This document shows positions 1 to 6,546 of a stretch of 42,778 bases of DNA, piece after piece. Origin of the DNA: an uncultured Clostridia bacterium (GTDB lineage Bacteria; Bacillota; Clostridia; Oscillospirales; CAG-272). Position 1 is the first letter of the stretch. Each line of letters opens with the position of its first letter. The stretch covers positions 1 to 42,778 of the forward strand of contig CALYAD010000026.1 in the NCBI GenBank assembly GCA_944393415.1, written 5' to 3'. The notes beneath the pieces are model-generated. The model worked only from the letters and a program-made list of their open reading frames with translations. It ran no database searches and was not told the origin of the DNA. The position numbers and the translations under genes were made by a program.

Positions 1-819
1 CCGATAAGATACAGAAGCTACTACTATGACGTGGAAACCGGCTTTTACTATCTGCAGACAAGATATTACGATCCGGATATAGGAAGATTCATATCTCCCG
101 ATAGCCTTAATTATCTTGAACCTGAAACCATAAACGGACTCAATCTGTATGTATATTGCCTCAATAATCCGGTGATGTACTCTGATCCGGGTGGAAATGC
201 ACCAAGGTGGTTAGTAAATCTAAGTATTGCGTTGGCAATAATAGGTGGGGCTTTGGTATTAGCATCATGCGGAGTGCTGATAGGTGCAGCAACTGGATTA
301 ATATCAGTAGGCACATTAGCAGGAGCAACAGCAGTATCGGCATCATATGGAGTATTGTTAGGAGCATCATATGGAGCACTAACCGGAATGCAAATAGGAT
401 ATGAATTAGGTGGAACCGAAGGAATGCTAATAGGAATGGGTATGGGATTTGGAATCGGTTCAATTGGTGGCGGTATTTCGGGTGGAATCAGTGGAGCAAA
501 TAATTGGTACAATACTAAGGCATTAGAATTCACAAATTTTGGTTCAAATGAAGTAGTTTTAGGGAGAAGCCCATATTATATAGAAGTAGCTAAAAATAGA
601 GGAGCAACATATTTTCATGTATCAAATGAAATATGGGAAAAAACTCAATCAATGTTTGGAGTAGGGAATAAAGGAATGTGGAAAATAAATAAAGCATTTT
701 TGAAGCAACGAATAAAAGCGGGCGCAAGCTTTTATTTGGCTAGCCCTAAAGGTGGATTTTTTTATGCAAAGGAAATAGAATTTTTGTGTTTAAATAACAT
801 ACCGTATGTATATTTGTAA
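1..819 (+). CDS. Rhs/YD-repeat polymorphic toxin, C-terminal part (5' end outside window)
   Basis: The frame is open to the left edge, so this is the 3' end of a larger gene; the GTG at 31 is internal. The first residues (PIRYRSYYYD, then ETGFYYLQTRYYDPDIGRF and SPD) are the classic end of the Rhs core, and the DP motif in MYSDPGG marks where cores normally join a variable tip. After it come about 110 Gly/Ala-rich hydrophobic residues, a glycine-zipper-like segment of the kind thought to help membrane passage. A roughly 90-residue hydrophilic tip follows, starting near NNWYNTKALEF. The tip is much more AT-rich than the core, as expected for an exchanged toxin cassette. It resembles a recurrent Rhs tip of unknown activity (pattern VVLGRSPYYIEVAK...W...FL...I..G..F.LASP), but this is from memory. 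It is followed 15 bases later by a small candidate immunity gene. Confidence 0.9.
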   Translation, partial: PIRYRSYYYDVETGFYYLQTRYYDPDIGRFISPDSLNYLEPETINGLNLYVYCLNNPVMYSDPGGNAPRWLVNLSIALAIIGGALVLASCGVLIGAATGLISVGTLAGATAVSASYGVLLGASYGALTGMQIGYELGGTEGMLIGMGMGFGIGSIGGGISGGISGANNWYNTKALEFTNFGSNEVVLGRSPYYIEVAKNRGATYFHVSNEIWEKTQSMFGVGNKGMWKINKAFLKQRIKAGASFYLASPKGGFFYAKEIEFLCLNNIPYVYL

Positions 820-834
820 AGAAGGTGTATAATA

Positions 835-1026
835 TTGTTTAAGATATTTAAGAAAAAAAAGGTGGATTTGGAAAAGGGAAGAAAAATTTTCTTTGAAGCT
901 GGAGGTAGTAGGTTTACAATAGATAGAGAATATGGACCCGAATATTGGGATTGCAATATTCCCAAAGATATAGAGGAAAAATGGAAAGAAGAAATAAAAA
1001 AAATCGAAGATAAAAAAAACAATTAA
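835..1026 (+). CDS. Small protein next to Rhs toxin tip; candidate immunity protein
   Basis: A 63-residue, highly charged protein starting MFKIFKKKK and ending in a Lys/Asp-rich tail. The start is TTG at 835, chosen because GAAGGTG at 821-827 gives a ribosome binding site at 8-base spacing and the upstream toxin ends at 819. I do not recognise the family. The immunity role is inferred only from position: small AT-rich genes directly after an Rhs tip usually encode the cognate antitoxin. A strong GC-rich hairpin follows immediately and closes the toxin-immunity cassette. Alternatively it is a truncated or chance ORF, since 63 residues is short for an immunity protein. Confidence 0.6.
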   Translation: MFKIFKKKKVDLEKGRKIFFEAGGSRFTIDREYGPEYWDCNIPKDIEEKWKEEIKKIEDKKNN

Positions 1027-1060
1027 AAATGCCGCCCGGCAATTGACGGGCGGCGCATTT
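1027..1060 (+). terminator. GC-rich hairpin after the toxin/immunity pair
   Basis: GCCGCCCG (1031-1038) pairs with CGGGCGGC (1047-1054) around an 8-base loop, extended by AAAT/ATTT flanks with a small bulge. It ends in a short T run, consistent with an intrinsic terminator. Confidence 0.65.
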
Positions 1061-1067
1061 CATATGA

Positions 1068-1688
1068 AAAACCAGCGCAAATAACGGCTGGACACTTGAC
1101 AAAGAGTACGAATATGTATATAATAATAGCTGGAAGGATCAGATATCGGGAATAACGGTAAAGACGGAGGAAAACGGCTGCTGGTGCGGGGAACCGGAGA
1201 GCTTTTCGTATAATACAGCGGGATATCCGACAATATACCGCGGGTACACGATGAGCTGGTCGAATATAAAGCAATTAAAGAGCTACAAGGGAAACAGCTT
1301 TACGTACGACGGAGCGGGGATGCGGCTGAGTAAGAACAGCATACAGTATACGTATGACGGAGACCGGCTGCTGAAGGAGGACCGAAACGGAACGCCGATA
1401 TATTACTACTATGGGGTAGACGGAATAGCGGCGTTTGAGTATAACGGAGAATACTATTACTATGTAAAAAACCTGCTTGGAGACGTAACGGAATTATTTT
1501 GCATACAGATCAGTGGGAGTGGTAACAATCAAGGCAAGCAACTATGTTATTGCGCTCGTTTATATTTCGGAAGCAACTTTAGGGTCAGAGTTTTCTCTGA
1601 CCCTACTTTATGCAATATGGCGTTAATTTGTAAACATAATATAAATTACGCCGGATTGGTTATAACCTGTAAGCATATCTTATTATAA
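1068..1688 (+). pseudogene. Displaced Rhs/YD-repeat fragment, broken at both ends
   Basis: The frame opens right after a TGA at 1065 and reads through typical YD-repeat sequence from about 1089 (GWTLDKEYEYVYN, SYNTAGYPTIYRG, SFTYDGAGMRL, YTYDGDRLLKED, YYYYVKNLLGDVT). An internal ATG lies at 1251. Similarity stops abruptly near 1490, where an intact core would continue towards the YEYDAWG/DP segment; the remaining 66 residues look random. There is no convincing ribosome binding site. It corresponds to sequence that should lie upstream of the core end seen at the left edge, so it is probably a remnant of a second rhs gene left by recombination between toxin cassettes. Confidence 0.8.
1581..1604 (+). 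terminator. Perfect 10-bp hairpin at end of the Rhs remnant
   Basis: AGGGTCAGAG (1581-1590), loop TTTT, CTCTGACCCT (1595-1604). No strong T run follows, so termination is plausible but not certain. Confidence 0.5.
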
Positions 1689-1699
1689 AAAATAAGTAT

Positions 1700-1728
1700 T
1701 TTACATTATAAGCTTTTGGTGTTATAAT
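1700..1728 (+). promoter_or_regulatory. Sigma-A promoter of the flavodoxin cluster
   Basis: TTTACA at 1700-1705, 17-base spacer, perfect TATAAT at 1723-1728. The flavodoxin start is about 50 bases downstream of the expected transcription start. Confidence 0.75.
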
Positions 1729-1785
1729 ATATTCAGATGTGTCGTTAAGCACAAATAAAAAAGGGGATAGGGGTTTCAAATTAAA

Positions 1786-2274
1786 ATGGGAAATAATAAA
1801 AAATTAGTCGCATATTTTTCCTGCAGCGGGGTAACGGCGAAGGCCGCAAGCATGCTTGCGCGTGCGGCAGGAGCAGATTTGTTTGAAATCAGACCCGAGC
1901 GGAATTATACCTCTGCGGATCTGAACTGGAGGGATAAGGGCAGCCGCAGCTCACTTGAAATGAATGACGAAAGGTGCCGTCCCGCTATTTCAAACAGAAT
2001 AGAAAATTTCTCGGAATATGACGTTGTATTCGTGGGGTTTCCCATATGGTGGTATGTAGCTCCGAGAATAATTGAAACGTTTCTTGAAAGCTACGACTTT
2101 TCAGGCAAGACCGTAATACCGTTTTTTACTTCGGGTGGAAGCGGGGCAGGTAAAACAGACAGCGTATTGCACAGGCTCTGTCCTCCTACTGTAAACTGGA
2201 AGCCGAGCAGGAGGCTGGACGCGACTGTAACAGAGTCGGAGCTTAAAAGCTGGATAGATTCGTTGGGTATATGA
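1786..2274 (+). CDS. Flavodoxin family protein
   Basis: A 162-residue flavodoxin-fold protein. It opens with strand KLVAYFSCSGVT, whose SCSGVT loop is the FMN phosphate-binding site, and continues with FPIWWYVAPRIIETFLE, the aromatic flavin-contact loop typical of flavodoxin_4-type proteins, then VIPFFTSGGSGAGKT. Length fits the short-chain family. It is expected to bind FMN and shuttle electrons or reduce small substrates in the cytosol. It leads a same-strand group with a carboxymuconolactone decarboxylase-like protein, a cupin, a LysR regulator and an aldo/keto reductase. Such sets recur in Clostridia and suggest detoxification or redox stress handling; that role is inferred from context. 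The start ATG at 1786 follows an AAGGGGATAGGGG stretch. Confidence 0.85.
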   Translation: MGNNKKLVAYFSCSGVTAKAASMLARAAGADLFEIRPERNYTSADLNWRDKGSRSSLEMNDERCRPAISNRIENFSEYDVVFVGFPIWWYVAPRIIETFLESYDFSGKTVIPFFTSGGSGAGKTDSVLHRLCPPTVNWKPSRRLDATVTESELKSWIDSLGI

Positions 2275-2366
2275 AACCCGGAAAATAAGTTTGAAGAGTT
2301 TACTAAGCGCGGTTTCACTGCGCCTTATTGCGGCTTTGGTGCCAGAAGCGCGGCACTGATTCCAAG

Positions 2367-2416
2367 GGCAAACCTCGCTAAACTCAGCTTTAGCGTAAGA
2401 AAGGAATGGTCATAAA
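2367..2416 (+). promoter_or_regulatory. Hairpin-SD leader (family C) before the CMD gene
   Basis: CGCTAAA (2376-2382) pairs perfectly with TTTAGCG (2389-2395) around a 6-base loop, followed directly by TAAGAAAGGAATGGTCATAA, which holds the Shine-Dalgarno AAAGGA (2400-2405). Closely related sequence precedes feoA2 (14 kb) and the gene at 18972, and the SD part also precedes feoA1 (13.7 kb). Confidence 0.6.
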
Positions 2417-3169
2417 ATGAACAGGGTTAAAAGATGTGAAGAAAAATTTCAAGAGCTTTTCGGTGCGAAACCTACGGCAAACGAGGGGAATAACCCGGAA
2501 TTTATGCGCATTCTGCAGCGTTTTATCTTCGGCGAGGTATGTTATACAGGATCGCTGGATAACCGTATGCGCGAACTGATCACTATAACAGTGCTAGCGG
2601 TCAATCAGACGCTTCCGCAGCTCAAAGCTCATACCGGCGCGTGCCTGCATATTGGGATTTCTCCTGTGGAAATTCGCGAAACGATCTATCAATGCGCGCC
2701 TTTCATAGGTTTTCCTAAAACACTCAACGCGATTGCGGTAATCGACGAGGTATTCGCGGAAAACGGAATATCTCTTCCGCTTGAGAACGGTGAAGCGGTT
2801 ACCGAGGAGACACGCTGTAAGGAAGGGCTTGCCATTCAGAATTCAATATACGGAACTGAGATCAGCGATCGATACAAATGGCTGCCGGATGAGTTTGCCG
2901 AGGCGGTACCGCGCTTCCTTACGGAATTATACTTTGCGGATTTTGCCGCGCGCAAGGGGCTTAATACAAAGGACAGGGAACTTATGACCGTAGTTATCCT
3001 CGCTGCATTGGGTGGGGCGGAAGCACAGGTACGCCGGCATGTTGAAGGCGCGCTTAAAGTGGGAAACAGTAAAGAAGAAATTGTATGCGCGCTCGTTCAT
3101 GCCATGCCATATATGGGTATACCGCGCCTTTTCAATGCGCTGAACTGCTCCGCGGAGCTGCTTTCATAG
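2417..3169 (+). CDS. Carboxymuconolactone decarboxylase-like protein, two CMD domains
   Basis: A 250-residue protein made of two AhpD/CMD-type helical domains. The first contains LDNRMRELITITVLAVNQTLPQLKAH and GISPVEIRETIYQCAPFIGFPK; the second repeats the pattern with NTKDRELMTVVILAALGG, EAQVRRHVEGALKVG and VHAMPYMGIPR. Neither domain has the CxxC pair of peroxidase-active AhpD, so it more likely resembles gamma-carboxymuconolactone decarboxylase than a peroxidase. The fused two-domain form is common in Firmicutes beside cupins and aldo/keto reductases. The ATG at 2417 is 11 bases after AAAGGA. Substrate unknown. Confidence 0.85.
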   Translation: MNRVKRCEEKFQELFGAKPTANEGNNPEFMRILQRFIFGEVCYTGSLDNRMRELITITVLAVNQTLPQLKAHTGACLHIGISPVEIRETIYQCAPFIGFPKTLNAIAVIDEVFAENGISLPLENGEAVTEETRCKEGLAIQNSIYGTEISDRYKWLPDEFAEAVPRFLTELYFADFAARKGLNTKDRELMTVVILAALGGAEAQVRRHVEGALKVGNSKEEIVCALVHAMPYMGIPRLFNALNCSAELLS

Positions 3170-3268
3170 ATAAAAAAGGTAAGATAAGCCGGGATATCTG
3201 GTTGTTACTGCCGAACAATGTATGTGTGAAAAGAACCGTATCATATTTAGAAAGGAATACTGATCATC

Positions 3269-3691
3269 ATGGAAAACAAAGAATTTGATAAGAACAATAT
3301 TTTTGGTTTAGGAAACGAAAATTCTGCCTACGCGCAGTATTTCATCGGTAAGTCATATCTTAACCCTCTTACTCCGGCGGGTGTTTCTCCGTTTTTCGCC
3401 AACGTTACTTTTGAACCCGGATGCCGCAACAACTGGCATATCCACCACGCTGTCAGCGGCGGCGGGCAGATACTTCTGTGCGTAGCCGGCAGCGGATGGT
3501 ATCAGGAAGAGGGCAAAGCGGCACAGAGCCTGAAGCCCGGTGATGTAGTGGTCATTCCGGCAGGCGTCAAGCACTGGCACGGAGCGAAGAAAGACAGCTG
3601 GTTCTCGCATATAGCCGTGGAGGTCCCGGGTGAGGGAACAAAAAACGAATGGCTTGAGCCGGTATCTGACGAACAGTATGATATTTTATAA
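3269..3691 (+). CDS. Cupin domain protein
   Basis: A 140-residue single cupin. Metal-binding motif 1 is WHIHHAVSGGGQILLCVAGSG (two His plus downstream Gln/Glu position) and motif 2 is LKPGDVVVIPAGVKHWHGA with the fourth His ligand. Length and layout match the small cupins found beside carboxymuconolactone decarboxylase-like genes. Likely a metal-dependent isomerase, decarboxylase or dioxygenase of small molecules; the substrate is not visible. The ATG at 3269 has GAAAGGA 9-15 bases upstream. It lies 99 bases after the CMD gene on the same strand, probably in one operon with flavodoxin. Confidence 0.85.
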   Translation: MENKEFDKNNIFGLGNENSAYAQYFIGKSYLNPLTPAGVSPFFANVTFEPGCRNNWHIHHAVSGGGQILLCVAGSGWYQEEGKAAQSLKPGDVVVIPAGVKHWHGAKKDSWFSHIAVEVPGEGTKNEWLEPVSDEQYDIL

Positions 3692-3693
3692 CT

Positions 3694-3770
3694 AAATTAA
3701 GATGTCCCACGCCTTTAGGCGGCGGATACCGCTTAATTTGTTGAATGACGTGGCTTCACTCCTTATTGAA
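3694..3770. repeat. Interspersed structured repeat D, copy 1
   Basis: AAATTAAG (3694-3701) pairs with CTTAATTT (3732-3739). TTGAATGAC, a small GTG/CAC hairpin and TTATTGAA follow. A related copy lies at 27299-27410 with the same order of blocks (AATTAAGATGTCCC, CCGCT-AAATT, TTGAATGACG, hairpin, TTATTGAA). Strand of any transcript is unknown. Confidence 0.6.
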
Positions 3771-3790
3771 CGGAAGCGCAAATATTTATG

Positions 3791-3819
3791 TTGCAAAAGA
3801 AAGGCCGATGTGTTATAAT
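3791..3819 (+). promoter_or_regulatory. Sigma-A promoter of the LysR gene
   Basis: TTGCAA at 3791-3796, 17-base spacer, perfect TATAAT at 3814-3819. The resulting leader of about 80 bases ends in the hairpin-SD module before 3909. Confidence 0.75.
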
Positions 3820-3880
3820 TAAACTGTATATAAAAACATCGGAAAATCAATTGGTTGAAAGTCTGACCGTTTCTATTTAA

Positions 3881-3908
3881 GCCGCTTCTGGCGGCATGGA
3901 GGATTAGC
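3881..3908 (+). promoter_or_regulatory. Hairpin-SD module (family B) before lysR-type gene
   Basis: GCCGC-TTCT-GGCGGC hairpin (3881-3895) is followed directly by ATGGAGGATTAGC, whose GGAGG (3898-3902) is the Shine-Dalgarno for ATG 3909. The same block precedes genes at 17789 and 35649, and the minus-strand genes starting at 12230 and 22615. Confidence 0.7.
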
Positions 3909-4808
3909 ATGGAATACCGAGTCTTAAAATACTTTTTAACGGTCGCGCGAGAGGAGAATATTACCCGGGCGGCAGATATCCTGCACATTTCCCAGCCGGC
4001 GCTTTCCCGCCAGCTTATGCAGCTTGAGGAGGAGCTTGGTATACAGCTTTTCAAACGCGGCAGGCACAGTACGTCTCTGACGGCGGAGGGGATGCTCCTG
4101 CGCAGGAGGGCTCAGGAGATCATTGACCTGACGGAAAAAACCGAGCGGGAATTCCGCTCGGGCAGTGAAACGATAGGCGGTATTATATCTATTGGCAGCG
4201 GCGAAGCGAATACCATGCGCACGCTTGCGGAGATTATGCGTTCGTTTTGCGAACTGTATCCTGATGTAAAATTCGATATCTACTCCAACGATGCGGATCA
4301 TGTAAAAGAGCGCTTGGAACACGGTTCGCTGGATATAGGAGTAATGCTCGGCCCCACAGATATTTCAAAATACGACAGCATTCCATTGCCGGGAAAAGAA
4401 CGTTGGGGTGCTGTGGTTCCCGGAAGGTGTCAGCTTGCGGAGAAGGAGTATATTACGCGGGAGGATTTGGTTGGAAAGCGCGTTTTCCTTTCCAAACGGG
4501 TCGTTTCTCAAGGAGTGGTCGACTGGTTCGGTGAATACTTTGATAAGCTTGATGTCTATGCGACATACAATCTTTTGTACAACGCTGCAATGCTTGTTGA
4601 TTGCGGGATCGGCGCCGCGTTATGTATAGAAGGCGCCGCGTCTCTATACAAAAATCCCAATTTGGTTTTCAAGCCTTTTTATCCGGAGCTTGCGGTATCG
4701 AGCGTGCTGGTATGGAAAAGTCATCAGCCGATGTCCCGCGCCATGGCTGAATTTATCGGATTCCTTAAGGACAGGCTGTTAACGGAAACGGAGCTGAATA
4801 ACAGTTAA
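3909..4808 (+). CDS. LysR-family transcriptional regulator
   Basis: A 299-residue protein of standard LysR length. Residues 1-60 are the winged helix-turn-helix (EYRVLKYFLTVAREENITRAADILHISQPALSRQLMQLEEELG), and residues from about 90 form the periplasmic-binding-fold effector domain (GEANTMRTLAEIMRSFCELYPDVKFDIYS, LDIGVMLGP). It probably senses a small molecule and controls neighbouring redox genes: the cupin cluster upstream and the aldo/keto reductase downstream, although LysR genes usually face their target divergently and this one does not. It has its own promoter and a hairpin-SD leader. Confidence 0.92.
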   Translation: MEYRVLKYFLTVAREENITRAADILHISQPALSRQLMQLEEELGIQLFKRGRHSTSLTAEGMLLRRRAQEIIDLTEKTEREFRSGSETIGGIISIGSGEANTMRTLAEIMRSFCELYPDVKFDIYSNDADHVKERLEHGSLDIGVMLGPTDISKYDSIPLPGKERWGAVVPGRCQLAEKEYITREDLVGKRVFLSKRVVSQGVVDWFGEYFDKLDVYATYNLLYNAAMLVDCGIGAALCIEGAASLYKNPNLVFKPFYPELAVSSVLVWKSHQPMSRAMAEFIGFLKDRLLTETELNNS

Positions 4809-4901
4809 AACGGTATAGAGACGTCAGAAAATCGATTTGGGGATAAAAATAATGCTTTCACTCAAATCACGGTATGACATAAGAAAGGAAGGATAATATT
4901 A

Positions 4902-5864
4902 ATGGAATACACAAAACTCGGAAACAGCAATATAGATGTATCGCGCTTTTGTCTCGGGTGTATGAGCTTCGGCGATCCGGCCAGTAAGATGCACGCATGG
5001 ACGCTTAATCCCGCGGAAAGCGAGAAGATCATAAAACACGCGCTTGAGCTCGGTATAAATTTTTTTGATACCGCCAATTGTTATTCGGCAGGTACCAGCG
5101 AGGAATATTTAGGCAGGGCGATAAAAAACAATATTCCGCGCGATAAAGTAGTGCTTGCCTCAAAGGTTTATTTTAACGAAGGGCATCTTTCAAAAGAGGC
5201 GATAGAGCGTGAGATAGACGGTACCTTAAAACGTCTCGGAACGGATTATCTCGATCTTTATATAATACACCGTTTCGATTACGGTACCCGGATAGAAGAG
5301 ACTATGGAGGCGCTCAACGGTATTGTAAAAGCGGGAAAGGTCCGCGCGCTTGGTGCTTCCGCAATGTATGGCTATCAGTTCTACAATATGCAGCTCTGCG
5401 CGCGCGATAATGGCTGGACGCCTTTTGTTTCCATGCAGAACCATTATAATCCGCTCTATCGCGAAGATGAAAGGGAACTTATTCCGATCTGCAAGCAGAT
5501 GAACGTAGCGCTTACGCCATACAGTCCGCTCGCGTCGGGAAGGGTAGCGCGTAAAAATTGGGAGGCGGATACCCTGCGCAGTAAGACGGACGTTACCGCC
5601 AGAGGAAAATATGATTCCACGGAGCAACAGGATAAAAAGATTGCCGCGCGTATTCACGAACTGGCAGAAAAACACGGAACGACGATGACCCGCATCAGTT
5701 TTGCATGGCACTTTGCCAAAGGGGTGGCCTCTCCCATAGTAGGCGCTACAAAGGCCGAATATCTCGATGAAGCTGTGGGCGCGTTCGATATTAAGCTTTC
5801 AGACGAGGATACAGCATATATAGACGAGCTTTATATACCTCATAAAATAGTAGGCGCTATTTAA
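4902..5864 (+). CDS. Aldo/keto reductase
   Basis: A 320-residue AKR barrel enzyme. N-terminal YTKLGNSNIDVSRFCLGCMSFG, catalytic Asp/Tyr region NFFDTANCYSAGTSEEYLGRAI, Lys strand VVLASKV, and IIHRFDYGTRIEETMEALN with the His of the tetrad position. The C-terminal part GATKAEYLDEAV binds NADP. Predicted to reduce aldehydes or ketones with NAD(P)H; the best-known relatives are the YajO/AKR11-12 type oxidoreductases, but substrate cannot be read. The ATG at 4902 follows AAGAAAGGAAGG. It is 93 bases after the LysR gene and may be its target. Confidence 0.9.
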   Translation: MEYTKLGNSNIDVSRFCLGCMSFGDPASKMHAWTLNPAESEKIIKHALELGINFFDTANCYSAGTSEEYLGRAIKNNIPRDKVVLASKVYFNEGHLSKEAIEREIDGTLKRLGTDYLDLYIIHRFDYGTRIEETMEALNGIVKAGKVRALGASAMYGYQFYNMQLCARDNGWTPFVSMQNHYNPLYREDERELIPICKQMNVALTPYSPLASGRVARKNWEADTLRSKTDVTARGKYDSTEQQDKKIAARIHELAEKHGTTMTRISFAWHFAKGVASPIVGATKAEYLDEAVGAFDIKLSDEDTAYIDELYIPHKIVGAI

Positions 5865-5909
5865 ATCGGAAATGCGGGATCGACATAGTATGAAATAAAA
5901 AATAAGTAT

Positions 5910-5938
5910 TGGACATATCAGAATGACTATGATATAAT
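5910..5938 (+). promoter_or_regulatory. Sigma-A promoter
   Basis: TGGACA at 5910-5915, 17-base spacer, TATAAT at 5933-5938, just upstream of a hairpin and the small gene at 5996. Confidence 0.7.
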
Positions 5939-5974
5939 AAGTGCGAAGAGACTGTTAATGGTCTTGACGCACTT
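5939..5974 (+). promoter_or_regulatory. Hairpin at the 5' end of the transcript for the gene at 5996
   Basis: AAGTGCG (5939-5945) pairs with CGCACTT (5968-5974), with an inner AGAC/GTCT stem, then TTTTATTT. The hairpin forms at or near the +1 position. It could be an attenuator, a stability cap or the terminator of a very short RNA; the helix resembles the ends of the RNAs at 17.5 and 23.3 kb. Confidence 0.55.
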
Positions 5975-5995
5975 TTTATTTATGGAGGAATAGGT

Positions 5996-6211
5996 ATGGC
6001 GTTGAAAGAAATGCTTGCGGAGATCGGAATGCCGCCCGAGGATATTTCGGAATTTTTTCGTTTGGGGGAGGCAGGGCTGTATGACGCGCAGGTAAAACTT
6101 CTGAGAAAATACCGTGAAGAGTTGCTGGAAGGCATCCATCGCGACGAAAAAATAATAAGTAACCTCGATTATATGATATATGAGATCAGAAACCAAAAAA
6201 GCTCGGAATGA
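5996..6211 (+). CDS. Small helical protein, resembles a MerR C-terminal dimer helix
   Basis: 71 residues, almost entirely helical: EMLAEIGMPPEDISEFFRLGEAGLYDAQVKLL, then KYREELLEGIHRDEKIISNLDYMIYEIRN. The second half matches the coiled-coil helix found after the DNA-binding domain in clostridial MerR-type proteins (pattern LL..R..LL..IH...K.I..LDY.IY.I), but no helix-turn-helix is present here. The gene has a good GGAGG site (5984-5988), its own promoter and a 5' hairpin, so it is probably expressed and not a random fragment. Function unknown; it could be a stand-alone dimerisation partner or a remnant of a MerR regulator. Confidence 0.7.
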   Translation: MALKEMLAEIGMPPEDISEFFRLGEAGLYDAQVKLLRKYREELLEGIHRDEKIISNLDYMIYEIRNQKSSE

Positions 6212-6305
6212 GGATTTGGCGTGAAAGCTATTTTGCCGCGTGTCAGAATTGAGTTAAATTCTGCAAAGCGGAATCATTTTTGTTAGCCCGTTTACGGGTC
6301 GTGTT

Positions 6306-6351
6306 AAAAAACGGTTGCTCTAAACCTTTCGGTAAAGAACGACCGTTTTTT
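6306..6351 (+). terminator. Intrinsic terminator, probably bidirectional
   Basis: AAAAAACGGT (6306-6315) pairs with ACCGTTTTTT (6342-6351) with an inner CTTTCGGTAAAG-type helix. The region 6212-6546 holds this hairpin and the promoter at 6406, and I see no gene in it. Confidence 0.75.
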
Positions 6352-6405
6352 GGGCTTAAACCAGAATATTAACTGAAAACACATTGATGAAAATAATAAA
6401 CCGTA

Positions 6406-6433
6406 TTGACAAATCCTTGAAAATATGTATAAT
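6406..6433 (+). promoter_or_regulatory. Sigma-A promoter of the M48 peptidase gene
   Basis: Perfect TTGACA at 6406-6411 and TATAAT at 6428-6433 with a 16-base spacer, giving a leader of about 105 bases. Confidence 0.75.
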
Positions 6434-6546
6434 TGGTAACAGAGAATAGAATCCGACTGAAGAACAGAGCAATTTTCTTTTTCAAAAATTTGCGCTGTTA
6501 AAAATTATCGAAGGGGAGCGGGAAAACGCTGAAGGGAAATATAATT

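Noticed and set aside
111..533. Pro/Ile-rich minus-strand ORF opposite the Rhs glycine-rich segment
   Set aside because: Repeated Gly/Ala codons on the plus strand create open antisense frames with Pro/Ile bias; not a gene.
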